64,000 nt of DNA from Micromonospora trifolii (lineage in GTDB: Bacteria > Actinomycetota > Actinomycetes > Mycobacteriales > Micromonosporaceae): positions 62,001 through 126,000 of the forward strand of contig NZ_JAKKFD010000003.1 of NCBI RefSeq assembly GCF_022229005.1, given 5' to 3'. Made by a program: the position numbers and the translations under genes. The notes beneath the pieces were generated by a model. The model made no database searches. It was not told where the DNA came from and saw only the letters and a program-made list of their open reading frames with translations. Below, in pieces: positions 52,224 through 60,859 of the stretch. Every line of letters begins with the position of its first letter. Position 1 is the first letter of the stretch.

Positions 52224-52985
52224 TCAGGACTCCTCCAGGTGCTTCTGTCGTACGTCGGCGTTGAGCGCGCGCAGCCGGGGTTGACCGTCGAGCCAGTCGG
52301 CGAGCTTGGCCAGCGGCACGCTGACGTCACCGAAGTGGTCGACGATCGCGCTGACCAGCGCCCAGTCCTGCTCGGTGTCGAGGGTGAGCCGCAGCGCGGA
52401 GCGGTCCGGGGTGAGTGTCACTCCGAGCACCCGGAACAGTTCCGGATGGGTGTAGGCGTACGAGGTGACGTGCACCCGGTGGTGGTCGGTGGCGAGCCGG
52501 CCCAGGGTGCGCAGCGTCTCCGCTCGGATGATCTCGACGTCCAGCCCTCGGGGCAGGGTCCGGGCGATCGACGTGCTGGCGTAGTCCAGCCCGGGGACGG
52601 CCCGGTACACCGACGCGACCAGGGCGATGATCTCCGGGTCGAGCAGTGGGCAGTCGGCGGTGAACCGCATGACGGCGTCCCCGGGGTGCGCCGCGAGGGC
52701 GCCCACGAATCGGTCCAGCACGTCGTCGACCGGCCCGCGGTGGCACGGTACGTCGAGCCGGGCGCACTCGGCGGCGACCGCGTCGTCGACCGCGTCGGTG
52801 CTGGTCGCGACCACCAGGTCGGCCAGGACGCCGCTGTCGCGGGCGGCGCGTACGACCCGGCCCAGCACGGACCGTCCGGCGAGCGGGCGGAGCACCTTGC
52901 CGGGCAGCCGGGACGAACCCATGCGCGCCTGCACGATGCCGACGATCCGTGGCGCGGCGGCGTCCGTGGCGGCCCCGGCGGTCAC
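52224..52985 (-). CDS. pseF: SpsF-like cytidylyltransferase, probable PseF
   Basis: A 253-residue nucleotidyltransferase of the SpsF/CMP-sugar type. The signature is VQARMGSSRLPGKVL at the N-terminus; LVVATSTDAVDD and MRFTADCPLLDPE are the other conserved parts, the last with metal-binding Asp. In this operon it most likely makes the CMP-activated nonulosonate. The canonical PseF opening (ARGGSKRIPRKN type) is not present, so the assignment is based on context. The GTG start overlaps the upstream stop (GTGA). Confidence 0.8.
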   Translation of the reverse strand: MTAGAATDAAAPRIVGIVQARMGSSRLPGKVLRPLAGRSVLGRVVRAARDSGVLADLVVATSTDAVDDAVAAECARLDVPCHRGPVDDVLDRFVGALAAHPGDAVMRFTADCPLLDPEIIALVASVYRAVPGLDYASTSIARTLPRGLDVEIIRAETLRTLGRLATDHHRVHVTSYAYTHPELFRVLGVTLTPDRSALRLTLDTEQDWALVSAIVDHFGDVSVPLAKLADWLDGQPRLRALNADVRQKHLEES

Positions 52986-54808
52986 TGCTGCTCCTCCTGC
53001 TTTTGGGCGAGCATCGCTGTGGCCCGGCGTTTGGCGGCGCGGGCACCCCGCTTGGCCAGCCGGGCCGGGGTGATGGCGAGCCGGCCCACCCGGTAGCTGA
53101 TTGATCCGCTGAGCAGGCTGATCGTCGTCTCGGCCCGGCGTAGCGCCCGTTCCCGCGAGGTGAGCAACTCCTCGGTCCACGCGGTCAGCGCGGCCAACCG
53201 GGTGAGTTCCTCGCGCTGTCGCAGCCACGCCTCGCGGAGCTGCTGGTAGCTGTGCCCGCCGACCGGCGGGTCGGTCGGCGCGACGGCGTGCAGCTCGGTG
53301 GCGAGGCCGACCCGGCTGCCGGCGTCCAGCCCGTGCAGCGCGGCGGCGATGGCCGCCTCGACCTCCACCGCCTCGCTGACGGTCGCGCGGCCGAGGTCGT
53401 GGCCGGCGAGTCCGCCGAGCACCACGGTCAGGCCCGCGACGTCGAGAGTGGACGACCACGGGTGGGCGTACCCGCCGGTGAGCAGGCCCGCGGCGAAGCG
53501 CCACAGCCCGCGAGCGAGCACCACGTCGCCGGGCAGCGCGGTGGTGGCCCGCCAACTGCTGTCGAGCACCGCGTACCGCTCGCCGTCGACCACCACGTTG
53601 TCGGTGCCGGCCAGCGCCGCCGCGCCGGCGATCCGGCCGTCGGTGTCGGCCTGGTCGGTGAGCCAACCCGCGTACCCGTGCAGCAGCGCGCGCAGGGCGG
53701 CCAGGTCGCGGCGCAGGGCCGCGTCGAGCAGCAGGGTACGCAGCAGCCGGCCGGACGGAACCGGCCCGGACAGCGCGTCCGCGTCCCGGTACGCGGCCTC
53801 GCGACTGGCGAACGGTGCGACGGCCGACGTCGTCGCGTCGGTGGCCGGGATGAGCCCCCAGCGCCAACCGGAGGGGCCGTGCAGCACCTCCAGCACGCCG
53901 ATCCCGGGGCGACCGGTCTGCACGAGGGCCACCGGCAGGTCCCGGTCGACTGTCGGAGTGGTCGGGTCCGTGGGGTCGGCGGGCCGGTGGGCGAGGGTCA
54001 GCCAGCCCGGTGCGAGGTCGGCGGCGCGCCCGGCGTGCAGCGCGTCCACCGCCAGCCGGGCCGGGTCCTGGAGCACTGTGGCGCTGGTGAAACCCCCGGC
54101 GCAGGCGCCGTGCAGCACCGCGTCGAACAGGCCGGAGCCGGCGTCCCGGTCGAGGTGGTCGGCGTCCAGCAGCGCCGTCGGGGTGCTGACATCGGGGTAC
54201 GCGGCCCAGCACGCAACCGGCCGCAGCCCCGCCGCGCCGAGCCGCTCACGCAGCTGGTCCCGGTTGGCCGGGTGGGCCCGGTCCAACACGCCGCCGATCA
54301 CCCAGGCGGAGTCGTCGCGGCGGGCGTACCAGGGGGTGGCGTCGACCAGCCGGTGCAGGCCCAGCGGGTTGTCCAGGCGCAGCAGCAACGCGCCACCCGG
54401 TCGCACCGCGGCGACGAGTCGTGCCAGCACACCGTCCCAGCCGAGGCGGGTGCCCTCCACCGACTCCACCGGGTCCAGCCCGGCAGCCGCGATCACCACG
54501 TCGTACGTCTCGTCGTCGGGCAGACCGGCCGGGCCGCCCACCACCACGCGGGTGGCCCGGTGCGCCAGCGCCACCGCGTCCGGGTGGCTGCGCAGCAGGC
54601 AGGTGACCTCGGCGTGGGCGAGCTGGTCGAGCAGCGCCGGGTCGTGTGGACCAGCCAGCAGGACCCGGGTGCCGGGCGGCACCAACCGGGCGGCCAGCGC
54701 GGCGAGCGGTCCACCGTTGGCCAGCCGTTCCTGCGGCAGGTCCGACCAGGCCAGCATCTCTCCGCCCGGCAGGGTGATCCGGTCGGCGGGTGCCGTCTCA
54801 GTCGTCAC
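52982..54808 (-). CDS. uncharacterised protein with degenerate methyltransferase-like N-terminus and coiled-coil C-terminus
   Basis: A 608-residue protein inside the nonulosonate operon. Residues ~45-220 resemble a Rossmann methyltransferase (TRVLLAGPHDPALLDQL; YDVVIAAAGLDPVE; AAVRPGGALLLRLDNPLGL), but the usual GxGxG SAM loop is not clear. The middle (~220-490) has no recognisable domain. The last ~110 residues are helical, coiled-coil-like (LREAWLRQREELTRLAAL) and end in a Lys/Arg-rich tail with SGSISYRVGRLAI, a segment type common at the end of envelope glycosyltransferase-cluster proteins. A role in glycan assembly or modification is inferred only from context. Confidence 0.7.
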   Translation of the reverse strand: MTTETAPADRITLPGGEMLAWSDLPQERLANGGPLAALAARLVPPGTRVLLAGPHDPALLDQLAHAEVTCLLRSHPDAVALAHRATRVVVGGPAGLPDDETYDVVIAAAGLDPVESVEGTRLGWDGVLARLVAAVRPGGALLLRLDNPLGLHRLVDATPWYARRDDSAWVIGGVLDRAHPANRDQLRERLGAAGLRPVACWAAYPDVSTPTALLDADHLDRDAGSGLFDAVLHGACAGGFTSATVLQDPARLAVDALHAGRAADLAPGWLTLAHRPADPTDPTTPTVDRDLPVALVQTGRPGIGVLEVLHGPSGWRWGLIPATDATTSAVAPFASREAAYRDADALSGPVPSGRLLRTLLLDAALRRDLAALRALLHGYAGWLTDQADTDGRIAGAAALAGTDNVVVDGERYAVLDSSWRATTALPGDVVLARGLWRFAAGLLTGGYAHPWSSTLDVAGLTVVLGGLAGHDLGRATVSEAVEVEAAIAAALHGLDAGSRVGLATELHAVAPTDPPVGGHSYQQLREAWLRQREELTRLAALTAWTEELLTSRERALRRAETTISLLSGSISYRVGRLAITPARLAKRGARAAKRRATAMLAQKQEEQQ

Positions 54809-55646
54809 TGTCTTCCTCTTCCTCCTGGAGGTTCGCCCAACCGAGCAGCTCGCGGAGCTCGGCCGGCGTGCAGCGGTGGTCGGTGCCCAGTTCGGCGCGG
54901 GCGATCTCGACAGCTGTGGGCAGGTCGACAGTGGTGCCGTGCAGTTCAGGCCACTGTCGCCGGATCCGGGCGGTGCCGCCGAAGGTCGGGTCCTCGTTGG
55001 ACAGGATCATCGGGTCGCCGTAGACCGCCGGCTCGCACCCCGCCGCGATGCCGTAGAAGATCGCGCTGGTCAGCCGGTTGGATGCTACCCGGCGGTGACG
55101 GCGCAGCTCGGTGAGTTGCCGGTCGAGGAACTCCGGATCGGTGTCCTTCCACCAGTGCCCGCGGTAGCCGTGGCAGATCACCCGGAACCCGGCGCGCTCG
55201 TAGAGCCGGCGCACGTTGCGCATCCGGTACTCGTGCCAGTAGAGGCAGACAGTGACCGGGCCGGGCTCGGTGTGCTGGATGAGGGCGATCAGTTTGCGGT
55301 GGTCGCCCTTGACGTGTTGGCCCTCCCAGCCGTGGAACGGGTACCAGATGGTGCCCTCCCGCTCCTCGGCCGGCGGTTCCTCGGGTCGCAGGGCCAGCAG
55401 GTAGCTGAACGGCGCGCCGATGACGACCACGTTGCGTCGCCCCACCGACCAGGCCCGGCGGCGGGTCTGCTCCGACCAGAGCAGGCTGGGGGTGCGGTCG
55501 GCGTACGGGTGGCCGGGGGCCAGGCCGTCACCGATGTTCCAGCCGTGCTGCACGTACCCGTTGATCCGGGGTGGGTGCCGGTCGCCGAGGCCGGCGTACC
55601 GGGCCAGCACGTGTGCGTGGCCGTAGAAGTGGTTGGCGTGGTGCAT
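54798..55646 (-). CDS. uncharacterised protein of the nonulosonate operon (282 aa)
   Basis: A 282-residue soluble protein with an N-terminal His-rich opening (HHANHFYGHAHVLARYAGLG). Central strands read VVVIGAPFSYLLALRP and VTVCLYWHEYRMRNVRRLYE; the C-terminus is strongly acidic (NLQEEEEDSDD). The pattern recalls the two-Rossmann layout of GT-B-type or CDP-glycerol-transferase-like proteins, with NRLTSAIFYGIAAGCEPAVYGDP resembling the C-terminal nucleotide-site motif (in parts: NRLTSAIFYGIAAG, CEPAVYGDP). It overlaps the next gene by 11 nt. A glycosyltransferase-like role in glycan transfer is possible. Confidence 0.65.
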   Translation of the reverse strand: MHHANHFYGHAHVLARYAGLGDRHPPRINGYVQHGWNIGDGLAPGHPYADRTPSLLWSEQTRRRAWSVGRRNVVVIGAPFSYLLALRPEEPPAEEREGTIWYPFHGWEGQHVKGDHRKLIALIQHTEPGPVTVCLYWHEYRMRNVRRLYERAGFRVICHGYRGHWWKDTDPEFLDRQLTELRRHRRVASNRLTSAIFYGIAAGCEPAVYGDPMILSNEDPTFGGTARIRRQWPELHGTTVDLPTAVEIARAELGTDHRCTPAELRELLGWANLQEEEEDSDD

Positions 55647-55656
55647 CAGGTTCCCA

Positions 55657-56814
55657 TCAGGCGGCGGAACGCACCGAGCCGACCCGCAGCGCGGCGGTCA
55701 GCGCGTCGATGACGCGGTCCTGGTCGGCGTTGCTGAGCCCGGGGTAGAGCGGCAGCGACAGCTGCTGGGAGTAGAACGACTCGGCCACCGGGCAGGACCC
55801 GCGCCGGTAACCCAGGTCGGCGAAGGCCGGGTGCCAGTGCACCGGGATGTAGTTGACCTGGACGCCGATGCCGGCGGCGCGCATCCGGTCGTACACCTCG
55901 CGGCGACGCCCGTCGAGCACCCGGATCGGGTAGAGGTGCCAGGCCGGGTCGGCCCACGACCTGCGGTTCGGCAGCAGTACGCCGTCCACGTCGGCCAGCG
56001 CCTCGTCGTAGCGGGCGACCAGGGCGCTGCGGCGGGCCGTGAACTCGCCGAGTCGACGCAGTTGGCTGCGACCCAGGGCGCAGAGCACGTCCGGCAGCCG
56101 GTAGTTCAGCCCGAACTCGTGCACCTCCTGGTGCCAGCCGCCCTCGTCCGGGAAACGCAGGTCGTCGCGTTCGCGGACCACACCGACGCCACGGAACCGG
56201 CGGGCCCGCTTCAGGATCTCCGGGTCCAGCGCCGCGACGGCGCCGCCCTCGGCGGTGGTCAGGTTCTTCGTGGGGAAGAACGAGAACGTGGTCAGGTCGG
56301 CGAGCGAACCGACCGGCCGACCGTGGTACGTCCCGCCGATCGAGTGCGCCGCGTCGGCGAGCAGCAGCGCGTCGCTGCCCTCGACGGACTTGCGCAGCGC
56401 GTCGTAGTCGGCGGGGTGGCCGGCGTAGTCGACGGCGGCGACGACCTTCGTCCGCGAGGTGACCGCCGCGGCGGCCGCCGCCGGGTCGAGGCAGAACGTC
56501 TCGTCGTCGACGTCGGCGAACACGATCTTCGCGCCGAGGGCGACCGCGCTGCTGGCGGTCGCCACGAACGTCATCGGCGGGACGACCACCTCGTCGCCCG
56601 GCCCCACCCCGGCCGCCGCGTACGCCACGTGCAGCGCGGCGGTGCCGTTGGAGACGGCGGCGACACCGACTCCGCCGGTCCACCGGGCGAGGTCGGCCTC
56701 GAAGGCGTCGACCTGCGGACCGGTGGTGAGCCAGTCGCCGCGCAGCACTGCGGCGACGGCGGCGACGTCGTCCTCGCTGATCGACTGCCGACCGTACGGG
56801 AGCATCCCCGTCAT
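55657..56814 (-). CDS. pseC: PseC-type PLP-dependent aminotransferase
   Basis: A 385-residue DegT/DnrJ/EryC1/StrS aminotransferase. The PLP Lys is Lys183 in FFPTKNLTTAEGG, the same residue number I recall for characterised PseC. SNGTAALHVAYAAAGVGPGDEV, FADVDDETFCLDP and ADAAHSIGG are the other signatures (first in parts: SNGTAALHVAYAA, AGVGPGDEV). It would aminate the 4-keto group of the PseB product. Its ATG shares one base with the pseB stop codon (TGATG), so the genes are coupled. Confidence 0.92.
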   Translation of the reverse strand: MTGMLPYGRQSISEDDVAAVAAVLRGDWLTTGPQVDAFEADLARWTGGVGVAAVSNGTAALHVAYAAAGVGPGDEVVVPPMTFVATASSAVALGAKIVFADVDDETFCLDPAAAAAAVTSRTKVVAAVDYAGHPADYDALRKSVEGSDALLLADAAHSIGGTYHGRPVGSLADLTTFSFFPTKNLTTAEGGAVAALDPEILKRARRFRGVGVVRERDDLRFPDEGGWHQEVHEFGLNYRLPDVLCALGRSQLRRLGEFTARRSALVARYDEALADVDGVLLPNRRSWADPAWHLYPIRVLDGRRREVYDRMRAAGIGVQVNYIPVHWHPAFADLGYRRGSCPVAESFYSQQLSLPLYPGLSNADQDRVIDALTAALRVGSVRSAA

Positions 56815-57794
56815 CAGTTGATGCCGAGCATGTCGCGCAACTGCTCGACGGTGAGCCACTCGTCGTTGGTGTCCGACTGGTAGGCGAAGCCGTCCGGCAC
56901 CGGGTCGCAGTCGACCGGGGCCTGGTAGCCCCAGGTGGCGATGGTCGGCTGGACGATGAACCGGCCGTCGGCGCGCAGCGTCCGCCGGCTGTCGTCGGGC
57001 GCGATCATCTCCTCGTGCAGCTTCTCGCCCGGTCGGATCCCGATCTCGTGGGTGGTGGCGTCCGGGGCCACGGCCTCAACCAGGTCGAGGATGCGCATGC
57101 TCGGGATACGCGGCACGAACAGCTCGCCGCCCTGCATCTGGTCGAACGAGTCCATGACGAACTGCACGGCCTGGTCCAGGGTGATCCAGAAGCGGGTCAT
57201 CCGCTTGTCGGTGATCGGCAGGCTCTTGCCCTCGGCGGCCAGCCGGCGGAACAGCGGGACGACCGAGCCACGGCTGCCCACCACGTTGCCGTAGCGCACC
57301 ACCGAGAACCGGGTGGGGTGCTGGGCGGCGTAGTGGTTGGCCGAGACGAACAGCTTGTCGCCGACCAGCTTCGTCGCGCCGTACAGGTTGATCGGGCTGG
57401 ACGCCTTGTCGGTGGAGAGCGCGATGACCTTCTTGACGCCGGCCTCGATCGCCGCGTCGACGACGTGCTGTGAGCCGGTGATGTTGGTGGCGATGTACTC
57501 CGAGGGGTTGTACTCCGCGGTGTCCACCTGCTTCAGCGCGGCGGCGTGCACCACGTGGTCGACGCCGTGCATGGCCCGGGTGAGGCGGTGCCGGTCCCGG
57601 ATGTCGCCGATGAACCAGCGCAGCCGCGGGTCGTCGCCGAGTTGCTGGCGCAGCTCGTACTGCTTGAGCTCGTCACGGGAGAACACCACCACGCGGGCGG
57701 GGTCGGCCTCGTTGAGGATGTGCCGGAGGAACGTCCTGCCGAAGGAACCAGTTCCCCCGGTGATCAGAATGGACGATCCATTCAACTCACTCAA
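56814..57794 (-). CDS. pseB: PseB-type inverting UDP-GlcNAc 4,6-dehydratase
   Basis: A ~326-residue extended-SDR enzyme starting the pathway: UDP-GlcNAc to the 4-keto-6-deoxy-L-arabino form. The NADP loop is ITGGTGSFGRTFL; ALKQVDTAEYNP and LSTDKASSPINLYGATK are the signature segments, the latter with the Asp-Lys and Tyr active residues. The C-terminal end (VEQLRDMLGIN) is typical. No ATG fits; the TTG at 57794, seven nt after GGGAG, is chosen. It is the first gene of the minus-strand operon. Confidence 0.93.
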   Translation of the reverse strand: MSELNGSSILITGGTGSFGRTFLRHILNEADPARVVVFSRDELKQYELRQQLGDDPRLRWFIGDIRDRHRLTRAMHGVDHVVHAAALKQVDTAEYNPSEYIATNITGSQHVVDAAIEAGVKKVIALSTDKASSPINLYGATKLVGDKLFVSANHYAAQHPTRFSVVRYGNVVGSRGSVVPLFRRLAAEGKSLPITDKRMTRFWITLDQAVQFVMDSFDQMQGGELFVPRIPSMRILDLVEAVAPDATTHEIGIRPGEKLHEEMIAPDDSRRTLRADGRFIVQPTIATWGYQAPVDCDPVPDGFAYQSDTNDEWLTVEQLRDMLGIN

Positions 57795-58158
57795 TGTGGT
57801 GCTCCCGTGTTCGTGGATGAACGAGCGGCCCTGGGCCGGCCGACCGGGGTGACACGCTAGCCATGGCGGGTTAACTCCTCGGCGCTCGCGGGTGAACCAC
57901 AACCTGTGCTCCCGTGAATGCCGAACACCGTGTAGGCGAACACTTCCGACCGCCTCGGATGTGGGCTGACCTGGCCGGATCGGGCCGTTACAGTGACCGC
58001 GCGAACGACCCGTCGGCCCGGCGCGCAGCCGGGTCCCACGTTCACCCGACATCCACCCCGGCGCAGTTCGAGCGGGCCACCCCGGGCGTCACCGACGCCG
58101 GCCGGTGGGCCCGTCGGATCAGCGCGGCCCGGTCCGGCCGGCAATTCTGGAGGCGTTC
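57795..58158. other. 364-nt divergent regulatory region
   Basis: Separates the pse operon from the membrane glycosyltransferase-like gene. It holds the promoter at 57966-57994 for the plus-strand gene. An 11-nt direct repeat GTGCTCCCGTG occurs at 57799-57809 and 57906-57916; on the minus strand both copies present a GGGAG site followed by a TTG. No gene is seen. Confidence 0.5.
57966..57994 (+). promoter_or_regulatory. promoter of the plus-strand glycosyltransferase-like gene
   Basis: CTGACC (-35) and TACAGT (-10) with the ideal 17-nt spacing, resembling housekeeping-sigma promoters. The 5' UTR would be ~155 nt. Confidence 0.5.
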
Positions 58159-59895
58159 ATGGCACCCGGTAGTGACGTGATCGAACGGCCGGTGGTGGCG
58201 GCCGGGACGCCGAGCGGCCCGCCCGCCCGGCGTTGGCTGGTGCCGCTGCTGCTGGTCGTCGGTTGGGTGCTCAGCGTGGCCTGGCGGATGTGGTGGTCCC
58301 GGCACATCGTGCTGCCGATCGCCCACACCGACGAGGACAGCTACCTGAACACCGCCCGCGCGCTGGCCGGTGGTCCGGGGGGCTTCAGCAGCGAGAACGA
58401 CCTGCTGCGCCGGGTCGGCTACCCGATGCTGATCTCGCCGGCGTTCCTCGGCGACCGGGACTTCACCGACAGCTACCGGCTCGTCCAGCTCATCAACGCG
58501 ATGGTGAACTCGACGCTGTTGCCGCTGGCGTACCTGTTCGGTCGCCGTCTGTTCCAGCTGCGCCGCTCGTACGCGCTGCTCGCCGCGGTCGCGGCGGCGA
58601 CAGTGCCGGCCACCGCCTTCTACTCGGGCGTCGCCATGATCGACGCGGTGATGGCGCCGCTCGTGGTCGCGTGGCTGCTCGCCGTGCACCGCTGGATCAC
58701 CCGGCCCGGCCCGCTCGCCGCCGCCACCGTGGGGCTGCTGGTCGGCGGGTTCCACCTGCTGCACTCCCGCGGCCTGGTGATCGTGGGCGTGCACGCCGGG
58801 CTGGTCCTGTTGCTGTTCGTCCGCCGTCGGATCAGCCCGCCCGCGGTGCTCGCGGCGCTGCTGCCGGTGCTCGCCATGGCGCTCGTCAACGAGGCCGCCA
58901 TCCGTCACCTCGGCGGCAAGGTCTACCTGCTCGGCAGCACCCCCGGCGGCAGCATGGTCGAGGCGGTCGCCTCCGCCCAGGGCGTGGCCCGGGTGAGTGC
59001 CGCGGTCACCACCCAGCTCTGGTACCTCGTGGTGATCACGTTCGGAATGGCGGGGGTGGCCTGGGCCGGCGCCGTGCGCGAGCTGTGGCGCCCTAGGCAC
59101 GGCGACGCGGCCCGCTGGACGCTGGGCGTGGCGCTGGTGGTGACAGTCGGGGTGGCCGGCGGCGCGTCGGTGATCCTGTCCGGCATCACCGGCAAGCCGC
59201 TGGACGCGATCTACGGCCGCTACGTGCAGATGCTGGCGCCGTTCTGGCTGCTGGTCGGGCTGGGGGTGCTGTTCACCGCCGGGTGGCGGGCGGTGCTGCG
59301 CCGGGCTGCGGTCGCTGTGGCGCTGCTGGTCGGCGGTGGCGCGCTGGTCGCCGCCCGACTCGCGTACGTGGCCAGCCAGGGCCACCGGTTGCGCTACGGC
59401 GGGTTCAGCGCACCGGACCTGGCGGCGTTGACCGGGGGCTGGCGGGAGCTGCGACCGGTGGTCGGGTCGCTGGTCGGCATCGCCGCCTGCGTGCTGCTCG
59501 TCGCCGCGGTCCGGGTGCCCCGCCTGCGGCTGCCCCTCCTCGGCGCCGTCGTGGTGGTCAACCTCGTCACCATGCAGATGATCGACCAGCGGATCGTGCG
59601 ACCGACCGCCGCGAGCACCGCGCCGACGCCCCGGGTGGCCGACGTCGGCGTACGCCCCGGCGAACGGGTGTGGGCCTCGACCGGCGTGCACTACGTTCTC
59701 CGGTTCAACCTCAGCCACCAGGTGACCTGGGGCGACGTCCGGTGGTTCGGCGACAAGCAGCCGCCGGCCGTGGCGCAGGTCGTGTTCGCCCGCTGGGCGC
59801 CCGGGCAGGCCGACGACTGGAACGGCACGGCGTACGGCTTCGTCCGGCTCGGCGGCAACCCGGAGCAGCATTGGGCCGCCTGGCGGCGGGCCTGA
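58159..59895 (+). CDS. multi-spanning glycosyltransferase-39-like membrane protein
   Basis: A 578-residue protein with ~11-12 hydrophobic helices. The first large extracytoplasmic loop contains IAHTDEDSYLNTARALAGG, the acidic loop of GT-C enzymes such as ArnT/PMT types, in which an Asp/Glu near the first helix is catalytic. The C-terminal ~90 residues form an extracytoplasmic domain (VWASTGVHYVLRFNLSHQVTW). The ATG at 58159 has TGGAGGCG. Location in the sugar locus suggests transfer of a lipid-linked sugar to a surface acceptor; the acceptor is unknown. Confidence 0.75.
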   Translation: MAPGSDVIERPVVAAGTPSGPPARRWLVPLLLVVGWVLSVAWRMWWSRHIVLPIAHTDEDSYLNTARALAGGPGGFSSENDLLRRVGYPMLISPAFLGDRDFTDSYRLVQLINAMVNSTLLPLAYLFGRRLFQLRRSYALLAAVAAATVPATAFYSGVAMIDAVMAPLVVAWLLAVHRWITRPGPLAAATVGLLVGGFHLLHSRGLVIVGVHAGLVLLLFVRRRISPPAVLAALLPVLAMALVNEAAIRHLGGKVYLLGSTPGGSMVEAVASAQGVARVSAAVTTQLWYLVVITFGMAGVAWAGAVRELWRPRHGDAARWTLGVALVVTVGVAGGASVILSGITGKPLDAIYGRYVQMLAPFWLLVGLGVLFTAGWRAVLRRAAVAVALLVGGGALVAARLAYVASQGHRLRYGGFSAPDLAALTGGWRELRPVVGSLVGIAACVLLVAAVRVPRLRLPLLGAVVVVNLVTMQMIDQRIVRPTAASTAPTPRVADVGVRPGERVWASTGVHYVLRFNLSHQVTWGDVRWFGDKQPPAVAQVVFARWAPGQADDWNGTAYGFVRLGGNPEQHWAAWRRA

Positions 59896-59997
59896 CCCAC
59901 CGCGCCCCGGTGGACACCGCTATTCGTGAACGGCGGATGTCCACCGGGAGCACGCCCGGTTAATGGTTTCCGTCCATTACGGAATAGCGTCCGACAA

Positions 59998-60534
59998 TCA
60001 GCGCTGGCGGCGGTCCGCCCGAGCCAGGGAAATCGGGATGACGGTGATTTCCCGGCCGTCGGACAGCTCCTGTCGCGGGGTACCCTCGACGAATCGGAAA
60101 CGTCGGTTCATCTGTCGTACGACGGTATTGTGACCGAGCACCTCGCCGTCGAGTCGGTCCAGGTGCAGCCCGTCGAAGGCGTACTCGACGGCCTCCCGCA
60201 TGACCCCCAGCCAGGCCGGCAGTGTCTCGCCCCGCCCGTCCAGCCCGTCGGCGTCGAGATAGAACCCCCACGCGCCGGTGCGAGGGCCGTCCAGCCGCAG
60301 GTCGAAGAAGGTGACGACGCCGCAGGGCTTGTCGTCGCGGACGTACACCAGCACCCGCCGGGACCTGTCGTCGCGGACCGCCGACCACCACCGGGCGTGC
60401 TCCTCGGCGGTGATCTCGTGACTGGTCTTGCTGACCTGTCGATTGGTTTCCTGATTACGCCAGGACAACATCAGGTGAACGTCGTCCGTCGTCGCTTCGC
60501 GCAGCACGTGCGTCTCGCTTTCCTGGCCGTTCAC
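59998..60534 (-). CDS. pseH: GNAT N-acyltransferase, probable PseH
   Basis: A ~178-residue GNAT-fold acyltransferase. TTDDVHLMLSWRNQETNRQ is the typical opening of PseH/GNAT proteins acting on UDP-4-amino sugars. RVLVYVRDDKPCGVVTFFDL and WGFYLDADGLDGRGETLPAW form the acyl-donor-binding core (VVTFFDL; GLDGRGETLPAWLG); LDRLDGEVLGHNTVVRQMNRRF is the C-terminal signature (in parts: LDGEVLGHNTVVRQM). GTG at 60534 is the chosen start. It would acylate the 4-amino group. It is divergent from the acyl carrier protein gene with a 73-nt gap. Confidence 0.8.
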   Translation of the reverse strand: MNGQESETHVLREATTDDVHLMLSWRNQETNRQVSKTSHEITAEEHARWWSAVRDDRSRRVLVYVRDDKPCGVVTFFDLRLDGPRTGAWGFYLDADGLDGRGETLPAWLGVMREAVEYAFDGLHLDRLDGEVLGHNTVVRQMNRRFRFVEGTPRQELSDGREITVIPISLARADRRQR

Positions 60535-60594
60535 GTCGGGTTCCGGCACCTTACCCGGGCCTACCGGGAAATCAGATACGCATTCGTTGGGTTG

Positions 60595-60600
60595 TAGACT
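60595..60600 (+). promoter_or_regulatory. -10 box of a leaderless promoter for the ACP gene
   Basis: TAGACT ends 7 nt before the ATG at 60608. The region is the divergent promoter shared with the GNAT gene. Confidence 0.42.
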
Positions 60601-60607
60601 GCGGCGC

Positions 60608-60859
60608 ATGAACGAATTGAGTCGCGCGCAGATCCGCGACCTCATGGCTCAGGTGCTGAAGAATCAGGACAAGGAGCTGCCCGCCGACGACGCGGCGCAG
60701 TTGCGGGAGATCGGCTTCCGGTCGCTCGACTTCTCTGAGCTGGCCCTGCGGGTGGAGGACGAGACGGGGGAGGAGCTCAACTTCGACGCCCCCGGGCTGC
60801 GTCGCATCGCCACCGTCGGGGACGTCCTCGACTTCCTCGTCGACCTTCAACACCAGTGA
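60608..60859 (+). CDS. acyl carrier protein of the nonulosonate locus
   Basis: An 83-residue phosphopantetheine-carrier protein. The attachment Ser is Ser39 in GFRSLDFSELALRVE; the usual DSL motif is RSL here. Helices 1, 2 and 3 are recognisable (LSRAQIRDLMAQVLKN; LRRIATVGDVLDFLV). It starts the operon ACP - AMP ligase - SDR - phosphopantetheinyl-transferase-like protein, each coupled by overlaps. It would carry an acyl chain as thioester for the ligase and reductase partners. Confidence 0.88.
   Translation: MNELSRAQIRDLMAQVLKNQDKELPADDAAQLREIGFRSLDFSELALRVEDETGEELNFDAPGLRRIATVGDVLDFLVDLQHQ

Noticed and set aside
58042..59871. Open frame of ~609 codons antisense to the glycosyltransferase-like gene
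   Set aside because: Composition typical of antisense frames in high-GC DNA; no motif, no ribosome site.
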